NCBI GenBank assembly: GCA_947259865.1
Contig: CAMYNZ010000097.1
Location: 1-10,788, forward strand
DNA: 10,788 nt
Source: an uncultured Desulfobacterales bacterium
GTDB taxonomy: Bacteria > Desulfobacterota > Desulfobacteria > Desulfobacterales > G020354645
Direction of reading: 5' to 3'
A model generated the notes under the pieces. It saw only the letters and a program-made list of their open reading frames with translations, was not told where the DNA came from and made no database searches. Each line of letters opens with the position of its first letter. Position 1 is the stretch's first letter. A program made the position numbers and the translations under genes. Positions 1-7,605 of the stretch are shown here, one piece after another.

Positions 1-60
1 TCCCACTTTTCATATTGGATCGAGTTTGGTAAACACCATGGTGTTCAAAAATTGGTGGGA
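1..60. repeat. Palindrome-rich intergenic segment
   Basis: A perfect 14-bp palindrome (AACACCATGGTGTT) lies at 32-45, and TCCCAC at 1-6 is repeated inverted as GTGGGA at 55-60. Further on, around 66-84, is an imperfect palindrome around GAGCTC flanked by CGA/TCG. No convincing reading frame covers this stretch. It could be an operator, a repeat fragment or part of a folded transcript from a gene left of the window. The role is unknown. Confidence 0.4.
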
Positions 61-169
61 GTGGCTTCGATTCGACTGAGCTCGTCGCAGGCCAGCCACG
101 AGGTGTACGCTCCGCTTTCAAACCGCGGGACGCACTACCAGTGAACGCGATCTACTATTTTTGAGACAG

Positions 170-277
170 CTTCTAGATGTCCCGGAAATTACTTCAAAAA
201 GGATTTTTCGGTTTTTGGAAAATGGATGGGAAACCACGGCAGGGCGTATCGTATCGTTGTTTGAACGTGTCTAGAAG
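170..277. repeat. Segment bounded by an 8-bp inverted repeat
   Basis: CTTCTAGA at 170-177 is mirrored by TCTAGAAG at 270-277. The interior is T-rich in places (about 196-220), and I see no protein-like frame in it. The right arm overlaps the outer edge of the terminal-inverted-repeat element starting at 271, so the two may be parts of one repeat structure. TCTAGA is itself palindromic, so part of the match is built in and weakens the case. Confidence 0.25.
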
Positions 278-505
278 TGGTTTCAAAACTCCAGATTAGA
301 CTCAAGAGCAAGCCCGCCACAATAACGGCGGATAAAGCGCAAACCGATCCGCCGTCGCTTGAAAAGCTATGGCGGGACAGGTGAAAAAGCGCAGTCCGCC
401 AGAGTACGTTGGCGGATGAGCGTACATTTTGAAGAGGTTTGCAATCCGCCAAAGATCTCTGGCGGACTAATTGGGCCTTAGATGGTGTTTTGAAACCATT
501 TCTCG
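271..505. repeat. MITE-like element: imperfect 23-bp terminal inverted repeats with internal hairpins
   Basis: Bases 271-293 and the reverse complement of 483-505 agree at 20 of 23 positions, with an exact 12-bp core (TGGTTTCAAAAC at 278-289, GTTTTGAAACCA at 487-498). Between them lie four GC-rich hairpins built on CCGCC/GGCGG (314-331, 348-376, 395-416, 445-466). No transposase or convincing gene is inside; a minus-strand frame reading through the hairpins is low-complexity and probably chance. The right end abuts the livF stop codon (508-506). No target-site duplication is evident by eye. It may be a miniature non-autonomous element, or a structured 3' region of the livF transcript. Confidence 0.5.
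314..466. repeat. Tandem array of four CCGCC/GGCGG hairpins
   Basis: Hairpins are at 314-331 (5-bp stem, 8-nt loop), 348-376 (CCGCC/GGCGG with an inner GCTT/AAGC stem), 395-416 and 445-466. The last two share one design: TCCGCCA, 8 nt, TGGCGGA, each with a self-complementary core in the loop (GTAC or AGATCT). Successive GGCGG blocks start at 327, 371, 411 and 461. Arms of neighbours can also pair across (393-400 with 461-468; 411-417 with 444-450), giving an alternative larger fold. None is followed by a strong T-run on either strand, so a simple intrinsic terminator for livF is not clear. Confidence 0.6.
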
Positions 506-1297
506 TCAGGCTAACCACCTCTTGCGTCTTTTGTAATGTTTCACATCCCGGTAGCTCTTTTTACCGATTTCAGTCAGACCCAGATAAAACTCCCTTACGT
601 CTTCGTTGTCGTAAAGGGTTTTAGCATCGCCGTCTAAAACCACTCGGCCGTTTTCCATTATGTAGCCGTGTTGGGCAATGTTCAGCGCCATGGAGACGTT
701 TTGTTCCACCAGCAAAAGGGTTACTTTCTGATCTTTGTTTAGACGAGTGAGGATTTGAAAAATCTCCTCGACCAGCAGGGGTGCCAAACCCAGTGACGGT
801 TCATCCAGAAGCATCAATTTGGGGGTTGCCATCAGGGCCCTGCCAACGGCCATCATCTGCTGTTCTCCGCCCGAAAGATATCCAGCCCGGACCTTACGCC
901 TGACCTTCAGATTGGGAAAGTAATCATAGACCATCTCCAGATCTTTTCTAACCGCGGAGGAGTCGCTGCGGGTATGAGCGCCGGCGATCAGGTTTTCTTC
1001 GGAATTGAGATGTTCGAAAACCTTGCGACCCTCCAGCACCTGGGCAATCCCCAGTTTAACGATCTGGGGCGAATCCAACTTATCAATCCGCCGGCCCTTG
1101 AATTCAATCGAACCCTTGGTAACTTCTCCGCGATCGGGTCCCAGCAGCCCGGATATGGCTTTCAGGGTAGTGGTCTTACCGGCGCCATTGGCACCCAGCA
1201 AGGTCACTATCTTTTGAGCCGGGACCTCAAACGAAACCCCTTTAAGGACCAAGATGACCTTGTCAAACATCACCTCTATGTTGTTCAGTATCAGCAC
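506..1297 (-). CDS. livF: Branched-chain amino acid-type ABC transporter, ATP-binding subunit LivF
   Basis: One of the two cytoplasmic ATPases that drive the LivHM permease. About 263 residues, the usual length or slightly longer. Visible motifs: Walker A GANGAGKTT (about 35-43), Q-loop near 86, signature LSGGEQQ (141-147), Walker B LMLLDEP (161-167), and LLVEQN at the switch position, where LivF proteins typically have Gln rather than His. The basic tail ends in KRRKRWLA. I chose GTG at 1297 because AAAAGG (1309-1304) sits six bases upstream; TTG at 1303 would add two codons but touches that site directly. It is last in the liv operon, 99 bases after livK, with a hairpin in between. The family is clear; the solute is not. 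Confidence 0.93.
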   Translation of the reverse strand: MLILNNIEVMFDKVILVLKGVSFEVPAQKIVTLLGANGAGKTTTLKAISGLLGPDRGEVTKGSIEFKGRRIDKLDSPQIVKLGIAQVLEGRKVFEHLNSEENLIAGAHTRSDSSAVRKDLEMVYDYFPNLKVRRKVRAGYLSGGEQQMMAVGRALMATPKLMLLDEPSLGLAPLLVEEIFQILTRLNKDQKVTLLLVEQNVSMALNIAQHGYIMENGRVVLDGDAKTLYDNEDVREFYLGLTEIGKKSYRDVKHYKRRKRWLA

Positions 1298-1352
1298 GGT
1301 CAACCTTTTATTTCTTATTGGGTCCTGTTATCGCACTCGAAGGATTGTGGCC

Positions 1353-1376
1353 CGGGAAGACCGGCAGATCTCCCCG
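1353..1376 (-). promoter_or_regulatory. Intercistronic hairpin between livK and livF
   Basis: Arms 1353-1360 and 1369-1376 form an 8-bp stem with an 8-nt loop; in the minus-strand RNA one pair is G-U. It lies just after the livK stop (1399-1397) and before the livF start. No T-run follows, so it is more likely a 3'-end stabiliser or partial attenuator that lets the binding protein be made in excess over the ATPase. This role is inferred; only the hairpin is seen. Confidence 0.4.
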
Positions 1377-1396
1377 AACCTCGAATAGTGTTGCTG

Positions 1397-2644
1397 CTAT
1401 TGGGCCTTGGCCACTTCCTTCAGACGGGCTTTGATGACACCACGATGGGCCTTGTACCAGTCCTTAACAAGCACAAACTTCTCACCATCCCACTGGTACA
1501 CCCGGACCCAACCGCCACCCTCGTGGTCTTTGGCGGTGATCTTCATAGGCGGCAGGAAACCCCCCAGTGTATAGCCCTTGATATGTTCGTAACCCTTTTT
1601 GACCTTCTCGCCGGTAATGGGAGGGCCATAGCGTTTGAGGGCCTGGCGCACGGCTTCCACCTGCAGGCCGATAAAAAAGATGCCCCGGTTGTAATACCCG
1701 GTGACATCCCAATGCTTGTGCATCGGTGTGCCTTCGGCCGCATACATGGCCTTTATCTCCTTGTGTATCGGAAAGTCATGCCCGAGGCCGGTAAACTGAA
1801 TGCTCAGCATGCCCTTGGCGATATCCTTACCGGCGGCCATCACATCCGTTTCGTTAACTCCCCAGACAAAACCGATATAATGATCAAGGGGAAAGCCTTT
1901 ACGAACGAGCTCTTTTAGGGAGACCGAGGGCGCCCGGCCAAACAGATGGGCCACCACCCAATCGGCTTTGTAGCGCCGGGTGATATCGGTCACCTGGGCC
2001 CCCATCTCCAAACCCGGATGAGGAACCCCAAAGGTCCTCAGTTTGAATCCCAACTTCTCGGACAACATTTCCAGAATCCGAATAGGCTCTTTACCCGCCG
2101 AATTGTCATAATAGAGATAGGCAATCTTTAGACCTTTTATTGACTTCTTCTCGGCCTCTTCAATATATTTAATGGCGGCCGTGGCCTGGGACCAGTAGGA
2201 GGCTGCGGCTGGAAAAATATAGGGAAACCGCTTGCCGTCGGCAGCATCCGCCCGGCCGAAACCGGGGGTAATGGCCGGGATCCTGTCGGCCGTGAGCTTG
2301 GGCGTCAGGGAATAGGTGTGGGGGGTCCCGAAAGTGGACAGGGAAACAATACCCTCCATCTTCTGGCGCTGATAACACTCCAGGCCGCGGTTGACGTCAT
2401 AGCCGTGGTTGCATTCGCTGAATTCAACCGGAATGCCTTCGATCGTCCCCCCCTTTTTCTTAAACAGCTTGATGTAATCCTTCATGCCCTGACCCGCCGG
2501 GGGACCCAAGGTGACGAGCCTGTCGTAATCGATATGGTATCCAATCACGATGGGCTTTTCTGCCAGGGCCGTGCCCGCCAGACCTGCGGTCAGGACAACC
2601 AGACCTGCCATGATTCCGACCCAAAATAGCCTTGATTTTTTCAT
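1397..2644 (-). CDS. Periplasmic substrate-binding protein of a branched-chain amino acid-type ABC transporter
   Basis: A 415-residue type-I periplasmic binding protein (Peripla_BP_6/LivK-like) that should capture the solute and deliver it to LivHM. Residues 1-28 form a Sec signal peptide: KKSR, a hydrophobic core, then AxA cleavage after ALA. There is no lipobox Cys, so the mature protein is probably soluble. The mature part begins EKPIVIGYHIDY, and GPPAGQGMKDYI resembles the usual first-lobe helix. The ATG at 2644 has a strong AGGAGG about eight bases upstream. Its place between livM and livF fits. Binding proteins in liv clusters carrying a CoA ligase often bind aromatic or aliphatic carboxylic acids rather than amino acids, so the symbol livK is not assigned. 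Confidence 0.9.
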   Translation of the reverse strand: MKKSRLFWVGIMAGLVVLTAGLAGTALAEKPIVIGYHIDYDRLVTLGPPAGQGMKDYIKLFKKKGGTIEGIPVEFSECNHGYDVNRGLECYQRQKMEGIVSLSTFGTPHTYSLTPKLTADRIPAITPGFGRADAADGKRFPYIFPAAASYWSQATAAIKYIEEAEKKSIKGLKIAYLYYDNSAGKEPIRILEMLSEKLGFKLRTFGVPHPGLEMGAQVTDITRRYKADWVVAHLFGRAPSVSLKELVRKGFPLDHYIGFVWGVNETDVMAAGKDIAKGMLSIQFTGLGHDFPIHKEIKAMYAAEGTPMHKHWDVTGYYNRGIFFIGLQVEAVRQALKRYGPPITGEKVKKGYEHIKGYTLGGFLPPMKITAKDHEGGGWVRVYQWDGEKFVLVKDWYKAHRGVIKARLKEVAKAQ

Positions 2645-2677
2645 GATATTTCCTCCTTTTGTTTGCGCTGCAACGGG

Positions 2678-3760
2678 TTAATATGAAAAGGGCCAGACCC
2701 GGAAGTAATTCTTGATGTTCCTCCAAACCCTGTTGAGGCCCTCAGGTTCTACCACAAGAAAGAAAATGATCAGGGCGCCAAACGTAATGACTTGAACCTG
2801 TGCAAGGATTACGGTGTTGGCGCCCCCCAAAAAGGTATCACCGACCCAATGGCCGACAATGTCCAGCACAATGGGGAGAAGGGTGATAAAAATGGCACCG
2901 TAGATGGCTCCCAGCACACTGCCCATCCCTCCGATGATAATCATGGCCAGGTAATCGATGGAGATAATCAGGGTAAAGCTTTCATAGTTGGCCACCTCGT
3001 AAAAGAAACAGTAAAGCGCACCGCCGACCCCGGCATAAAACGAACTGATGGCAAAGGCTGTAATCTTGTACCGGAAAATATTGATACCGATGATCTCCGC
3101 GGCCACGTCCTGGTCGCGGATGGCCACAAAGGCTCGGCCGACCGGGCTGCGAAACAGGTTAAGGGCGAAAACTACGGCCATCGCCAGGAAGACAAAAATG
3201 ATATAATACTTATATCGCAGGATAGCTTCGGCGTCCCGGGTTGCCGGTATCCAGCCCAATAGATCCGGTGGTTTGACATAAATAGAAGAAAAGGCCCCGC
3301 CACTGACCCAGGTCCAGTGGTTGACCACCCATTCGATGATAAACTGGGCCGCCAGCGTGGCAATGGCCAGATAAAGCCCCTTGACTCTAAGAGAAGGCAT
3401 TCCGAAAAACGAGCCCACCAGGGCTGCCATAATACCGGCGGCCGGCAAACACAGCAGAAAAGTTACGCCGTAGCGCGCGTTGAGGATAGCGGCGGTGTAT
3501 GCCCCCACCATCATAAAGGCCGCATGGCCGACCGAGATCTGTCCGGTAGACCCGGTGAGAATGTTTAGCCCGATCGCACTGATACAGGAAATACCGATAA
3601 GCCCTGCCAGATTCAATGCATACTCGTTGGCAAGCAAGGGAAAGAGGAGATAAAAAACAATTGCGATCACGATGATCATATAGCGCTGCAAGGGAACGGG
3701 GTACAATGCCATGTCCGCTCTGTAAGTCCTTTTGTAATTGCCGCACTCTCGGTTGATCAT
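2678..3760 (-). CDS. livM: Branched-chain amino acid-type ABC transporter permease LivM
   Basis: Inner-membrane permease that pairs with LivH. About 360 residues with many hydrophobic segments (28-45, 50-68, 100-118, 130-145, 186-203, 233-253, 265-300, 320-338). The LivM hallmark TGSTGQISVGHAAFMMVGAY lies at 69-88 and the cytoplasmic EAA-like coupling loop GRAFVAIRDQDVAAEIIGIN at 208-227. The ATG at 3760 has AAGGA nine bases upstream and gives a 16-residue polar N-terminal extension; ATG at 3712 (MALYPVPLQ) is the alternative and matches a more usual LivM length. It ends 33 bases before the livK-like gene and is separated from livH by 203 bases holding an inverted heptad array. Confidence 0.93.
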   Translation of the reverse strand: MINRECGNYKRTYRADMALYPVPLQRYMIIVIAIVFYLLFPLLANEYALNLAGLIGISCISAIGLNILTGSTGQISVGHAAFMMVGAYTAAILNARYGVTFLLCLPAAGIMAALVGSFFGMPSLRVKGLYLAIATLAAQFIIEWVVNHWTWVSGGAFSSIYVKPPDLLGWIPATRDAEAILRYKYYIIFVFLAMAVVFALNLFRSPVGRAFVAIRDQDVAAEIIGINIFRYKITAFAISSFYAGVGGALYCFFYEVANYESFTLIISIDYLAMIIIGGMGSVLGAIYGAIFITLLPIVLDIVGHWVGDTFLGGANTVILAQVQVITFGALIIFFLVVEPEGLNRVWRNIKNYFRVWPFSY

Positions 3761-3847
3761 CTGAAGCTATCCTTATTTATTCAACATCCCGTATCCAGTA
3801 TAGAGTATCCTGCCAACGGTGGCAGAAATGAAGGTTTTCAGTTGTTG

Positions 3848-3940
3848 GTTCAAAGTTCCGGGTTCAAGGTTCAAGGTTAAAAACAGATATAACCCTCAAG
3901 TCAACTTGGAACGTTGAACGTTGAACCCTGAACCTTTTCT
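3848..3940. repeat. Inverted array of GTTCAA-type heptamers
   Basis: The left arm is five heptads in strict 7-base phase: GTTCAAA, GTTCCGG, GTTCAAG, GTTCAAG, GTTAAAA (3848-3882). After a 23-base spacer the right arm, also 35 bases (3906-3940), reads TTGGAAC, GTTGAAC, GTTGAAC, CCTGAAC, CTTTTCT, i.e. the same heptad inverted. The arms can pair imperfectly into a long hairpin. It sits between livH and livM inside an apparent operon. It may be a dispersed repeat inserted into the operon, or a regulatory or processing element. Heptad-periodic repeats of this general look occur in intergenic regions of related bacteria as I recall, but I cannot check this here. Confidence 0.6.
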
Positions 3941-3963
3941 GTTCCGGCTCGTCCGGATTATGA

Positions 3964-4872
3964 TTACACCCGTTCAATAATTTCCTGGCCAAAAAGTCCA
4001 TAGGGTTTGACCATCAGCACCAGGATCATCAGGACATAGGGTGCAAAGTCTTTGGTCCCGCCGCCAACCAGCGGATCCAGATAGCCGGCCGCCAGGCTCT
4101 CCACCGCACCCACAATCAATCCCCCGATAATAGCGCCTAAAACACTGTCCAACCCACCCAGAATTACAACCGGAAAAACTTTCAAACCCACCTGAGCCAG
4201 CAAGGAATCCACGCCCAGGAGACTGCCCCATATCAGGCCGCCAACCACGGCTACCGCCCCGGCCATGACCCAGGCCACACCAAAATAACGGCGCACATCG
4301 ATTCCCATAGCCATGGCGGTCTGCTGATCGTCAGCCACGGCCCGCATGGCGATTCCGCTGCGGCTTTTTAGAAAGAAAAAGGCAAATGCACCTAAAAGCA
4401 GCAGGCTGACCAGACAGGCCACCACATAAATCGGCATGATCAGAATTCCACCGATTTCCCAGGGCCGATCCCGTATAGGCAGCCTTAAGGAATGGGTGGA
4501 TGCCCCCCACACCATGGGCGCAAATCCCCTCAGAACATAGGCCAAACCGATGGTGGCCATGATCATCGATATCACGGGTCTGCCGATCAGCGGTCTGAGC
4601 ATTCCCCTCTCCACGATCAAACCAAAGACCACCATCCCGGCTGCACCGATCAGCACGGCCACAAAGAGATTGACTTTTAAGACTTCCATACTGGCCACTA
4701 CAATATAACCGGCGAACATCACCAGTTCCCCCTGGGCGAAGTTGATGGCATCCGAGGCTTTATAAATGAGCACGAATCCCAGGGCGATCAAGGCGTAGAG
4801 CATTCCGATCAAAAGCCCTTCCACCAGAAGCTCTGTCATAAAATGGATGTTTTCAGACCACCATTCAGCCAT
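3964..4872 (-). CDS. livH: Branched-chain amino acid-type ABC transporter permease LivH
   Basis: Inner-membrane permease partner of LivM, 302 residues, a normal length. LivH features: a first membrane segment about 14-36, NFAQGELVMFAGY (44-56), and the EAA-like loop RAVADDQQTAMAMGIDVRR (177-195) that contacts the ATPases. Further membrane segments lie near 55-90, 100-120, 142-168, 196-220, 230-262 and 275-292. The ATG at 4872 overlaps the last eight bases of the ligase gene, whose stop is at 4867-4865, and has GGAGGTG seven bases upstream; this suggests translational coupling of ligase and permease. The C-terminus (VKPYGLFGQEIIERV) is typical of LivH. Confidence 0.94.
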   Translation of the reverse strand: MAEWWSENIHFMTELLVEGLLIGMLYALIALGFVLIYKASDAINFAQGELVMFAGYIVVASMEVLKVNLFVAVLIGAAGMVVFGLIVERGMLRPLIGRPVISMIMATIGLAYVLRGFAPMVWGASTHSLRLPIRDRPWEIGGILIMPIYVVACLVSLLLLGAFAFFFLKSRSGIAMRAVADDQQTAMAMGIDVRRYFGVAWVMAGAVAVVGGLIWGSLLGVDSLLAQVGLKVFPVVILGGLDSVLGAIIGGLIVGAVESLAAGYLDPLVGGGTKDFAPYVLMILVLMVKPYGLFGQEIIERV

Positions 4873-6805
4873 TTGTGAACACCTCCACTTCTCGAATCGT
4901 CAATTTCGCGTTAATCGTCGTGGTTCGACCATCCTCATAAGTGATTTTTGCCCTTACCTCTACACTGTCCCGATCCGAGTAAAGGGCTTCGATCAGATTG
5001 GCATATTTTTCAGCGATGAATCGACGCCGGATTTTACGGGTGCGCGTGATTTCAGCATCATCCGGGTCAAGCTCTTTGTGCAGTATCAAGTACTTGTTGA
5101 TCTGAGCCCCCCGAAGCTGTTTGTCCGGGTACAGACCTTTATTGACCCGGATGGCTTCATTGTAAATCAGGTCATAGACCTCGGGCTTTTGGGCGATATC
5201 TGTATAACTGGTATAGGCCAGGCTCCTTCTCTCGGCCCAGTTGCCCACAGCGCCCGGATCGATGTTGATCAGGACGACCACATAGGGCCTGTCTTGCCCG
5301 ACAGCCACTACCTCTTTGATGTAGGGGCAGAACTTTAACTTGTTTTCGATATATTTGGGTGCAAAGATGGTTCCGTCCGCCAGGGTGCTGACATCTTTGG
5401 CCCGATCAATGATCTTCAGGTGACCGTCCTTGTCAAGGAAACCCGCGTCACCGGATAAAACCCACCCGTCTTTGAGCGTTTCCCGGGTGGCCTCAGGATT
5501 TTTGTAGTAACCCTGAAATACCCCGGGACTTTTATATATGACTTCACCGTCATCGCTGATCTTTACGTTGACTTCGGGTAGCGGGTGGCCAACGGTGTCG
5601 GATTTGATGTAGCCGTCCTTTTGGATGGAGACCAGTGCGCTGCTTTCCGTCATGCCGTAAACCTGTTTCAAGTTTATTCCCAGAGCACGATAGAACTCAA
5701 ATATCTCAGGGCCGATGGCCTCTCCGGCCGTATAAGCGATACGCACGTTTCGCAGACCCAGATGATCTTTGAGGGGACCGTATACAAAGAATTCACCCAA
5801 ACGATACAGCAGACGACGGAAAAACGAAAGCGGCTCATGGTTCATCATGGCCACAGAAGCATGCTGGCCGATATCAAGAAAAAAGTTAAAGAGTTTGCGC
5901 TTTAAAAAATCGGCATCCTCGATCTTGATCATAACATCTGTCAATAAATTCTCCCAGATACGGGGCGGAAAGAAAAGATAGGTGGGTCCAATATCTTTCA
6001 TGTCCTGCATGAGTGTGGCCGTGCTCTCGGGGCAGTTGGCAGTAAAACCGGCGCAATAGGCCTGTGCCAGCGAAAATATAACATCACCGATCCAGGCCAT
6101 GGGAAGATAGGCCATAATCTCGTCGGTTTCTTTAAGACCCTCGGCTCTGATGGCGTTGCGGGCAGTCATAAGGATATTTGCATGTGAAAGCATAACTCCC
6201 TTGGGTTTGCCCGTTGTGCCGGAGGTATAGCAGATAATCGCCAGATCTTCTTTTTTGCCCTTTTTGATCTCATCTTCAACATCACTCTGGTGCTCGGCGG
6301 CAAATTTGCGGCCCATTTCCTGAACCTGGGCAACGCTTTTCAAAAAGGGTTGTTGGTACTGACGCATGCCTCTGGGATCATCGTAAATGATGTATTTTAG
6401 ATGGGGGCAGCGATCCTTGAGGTTTAGCAGCTTGTCGGTCTGCTCCTGATCCTCGGCCACGGCGAATTTTGTCTCGGAATGGTCCAGGACATAGTGCATC
6501 TCGTCCTCAATGGCGTCCTGAAACAGGGGCACCGGAATACCCCCCAGGCACTGGGTGGCGATCATGCTCCAGTAAAGCCGGGGCCGGTTATCGCCGATGA
6601 TAGCTATCTTATCGCCGCGTTTGAATCCCAAAGATGCCAATCCAACGGCCATGGACCTGACCTGTTTCAGGTACTCGGCCCAGGAGTAAGACTGCCAGAT
6701 GCCGTAATCCTTCTCCCGGATGGCATCTTTGCGATCACCGAACTTGTTGGCGTTATCCAGTAAAAGGTTGGGGAAAGTTAATTCCATCTGCACCGATCCT
6801 TCCAT
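4865..6805 (-). CDS. Long-chain-type AMP-forming acyl-CoA ligase embedded in the liv operon
   Basis: An ANL-superfamily enzyme that would activate a carboxylic acid with ATP and CoA through an acyl-adenylate. About 646 residues, in the range of long-chain acyl-CoA synthetases. Visible motifs: YTSGTTGKPKG (193-203), YGMTESS (383-389), SGD (451-453), DRAKD (467-471), and a C-terminal ITRTRKIRR in which Lys591 aligns with the catalytic Lys region. It ends with about 30 residues beyond the Lys motif. The start is uncertain: ATG at 6805 has GGAAGGA six bases upstream, and ATG at 6787 (MELTFPNLLL) has a second copy nine bases upstream. It lies 17 bases after livG and overlaps livH. The placement suggests that the imported acid is trapped as its CoA ester; the chain length and substrate are not readable. 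Confidence 0.92.
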   Translation of the reverse strand: MEGSVQMELTFPNLLLDNANKFGDRKDAIREKDYGIWQSYSWAEYLKQVRSMAVGLASLGFKRGDKIAIIGDNRPRLYWSMIATQCLGGIPVPLFQDAIEDEMHYVLDHSETKFAVAEDQEQTDKLLNLKDRCPHLKYIIYDDPRGMRQYQQPFLKSVAQVQEMGRKFAAEHQSDVEDEIKKGKKEDLAIICYTSGTTGKPKGVMLSHANILMTARNAIRAEGLKETDEIMAYLPMAWIGDVIFSLAQAYCAGFTANCPESTATLMQDMKDIGPTYLFFPPRIWENLLTDVMIKIEDADFLKRKLFNFFLDIGQHASVAMMNHEPLSFFRRLLYRLGEFFVYGPLKDHLGLRNVRIAYTAGEAIGPEIFEFYRALGINLKQVYGMTESSALVSIQKDGYIKSDTVGHPLPEVNVKISDDGEVIYKSPGVFQGYYKNPEATRETLKDGWVLSGDAGFLDKDGHLKIIDRAKDVSTLADGTIFAPKYIENKLKFCPYIKEVVAVGQDRPYVVVLINIDPGAVGNWAERRSLAYTSYTDIAQKPEVYDLIYNEAIRVNKGLYPDKQLRGAQINKYLILHKELDPDDAEITRTRKIRRRFIAEKYANLIEALYSDRDSVEVRAKITYEDGRTTTINAKLTIREVEVFTNG

Positions 6806-6818
6806 CAATTATCCTTCC
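6797..6818 (-). promoter_or_regulatory. Duplicated ribosome-binding site before the acyl-CoA ligase
   Basis: GGAAGGA occurs twice on the minus strand, at 6818-6812 (six bases before ATG 6805) and at 6803-6797 (nine bases before ATG 6787). Both in-frame ATGs are therefore plausible starts. The second copy overlaps the first start codon. A TTG at 6808 directly before the first ATG is poorly spaced. Confidence 0.5.
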
Positions 6819-6822
6819 GTCG

Positions 6823-7605
6823 TCAGGAATGCTCATTTCGACCAGCAGCGGAGCCCAGATAGGCCTTTATTACCTCGGGGGATTTTCGAATGTCGACGGG
6901 CGGGCCTTCGGCGATCTTGCTGCCGTATTCCAAAACGATGATGCGGTCGGATATATCCATAACCAGCCCCATATCATGCTCGATAAGCAGGATGGTTTTA
7001 TCCAGTTCCTCGTTGGCATCCAGGATGAATCGGGCCATGTCTTCCTTTTCCTCAAGATTCATCCCCGCCATGGATTCGTCCATAATGATAAGCTTGGGGT
7101 CAAGGGCCAGAGCCCGTCCGAACTCTACGCGTTTTTGGATACCGTAGGCCAAAGGTCCGACGGCGGCTTTACGAACATGCTGCATTTCCAGGAAATCGAT
7201 AATGTCCTCGATTTTTTTGCGATATTCAATTTCTTGTTTCTGGGCCAACCCCCAATAAATGCCGCCTGACAATACACCCTTTTTGATGCGGGCATGGGCA
7301 CCCAGCATGAGATTATCGAGGACGGTCATTCCTTTGAACAGGGCGATATTTTGGAAAGTTCGCGCGATGCCGAGGGCGGCAACTTTATGGGAAGGAAATT
7401 TGGTGATGTCGGTGCCGTCGAAAATAATTTCTCCGGCTTCAAAAGAATAGACCTTGTTAATACAATTTACGAGGGTTGTTTTACCGGCACCATTGGGGCC
7501 AATGATGGCCACTATTTCACCGGGGTTGACCTTTAGACTAACGCCATTCAGGGCCATCACCCCGCCAAATTCCTTTGAAATTTGATTGGCCTCAAGAAGA
7601 GCCAT
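6823..7605 (-). CDS. livG: Branched-chain amino acid-type ABC transporter, ATP-binding subunit LivG
   Basis: The second cytoplasmic ATPase of the importer, 260 residues, a typical LivG length. Walker A GPNGAGKTT (36-44), Q-loop ARTFQN (81-86), a long LivG-type helical insert (about 100-145), signature region LAYGIQKR (152-159), Walker B KLIIMDES (171-178) and H-loop His210 in LLIEHD. The Walker B Glu is kept, but the Pro that normally follows it is Ser; AGMN after it is the usual LivG D-loop. The ATG at 7605 has AAAAAGG about five bases upstream. It is the first gene of the importer/ligase operon, with about 420 bp of gene-poor sequence upstream. Confidence 0.94.
   Translation of the reverse strand: MALLEANQISKEFGGVMALNGVSLKVNPGEIVAIIGPNGAGKTTLVNCINKVYSFEAGEIIFDGTDITKFPSHKVAALGIARTFQNIALFKGMTVLDNLMLGAHARIKKGVLSGGIYWGLAQKQEIEYRKKIEDIIDFLEMQHVRKAAVGPLAYGIQKRVEFGRALALDPKLIIMDESMAGMNLEEKEDMARFILDANEELDKTILLIEHDMGLVMDISDRIIVLEYGSKIAEGPPVDIRKSPEVIKAYLGSAAGRNEHS

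Noticed and set aside
45..125. tRNA-like 3' end on the minus strand (CCACTCCCACCA followed by T-rich sequence)
   Set aside because: The T-arm does not pair, the spacing is one base off, and no matching 5' acceptor strand (GGGAGTG) occurs at the right distance.
314..466. CRISPR-like array
   Set aside because: The repeated units are hairpins with differing sequences and unequal spacing (44, 40, 50 bases), not identical repeats with unique spacers, and no cas genes are present.
189..518. Minus-strand frame of 109 codons left of livF
   Set aside because: It reads through the hairpin array and inverted repeats, is Ser/Leu rich with no motif, and overlaps the livF end. It is better explained as repeat DNA.
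974..1918. Long plus-strand frame (314 codons) across livF and the livK-like gene
   Set aside because: It is antisense to two well-supported genes, has no family features and crosses their boundary. It is a shadow of codon bias on the opposite strand.
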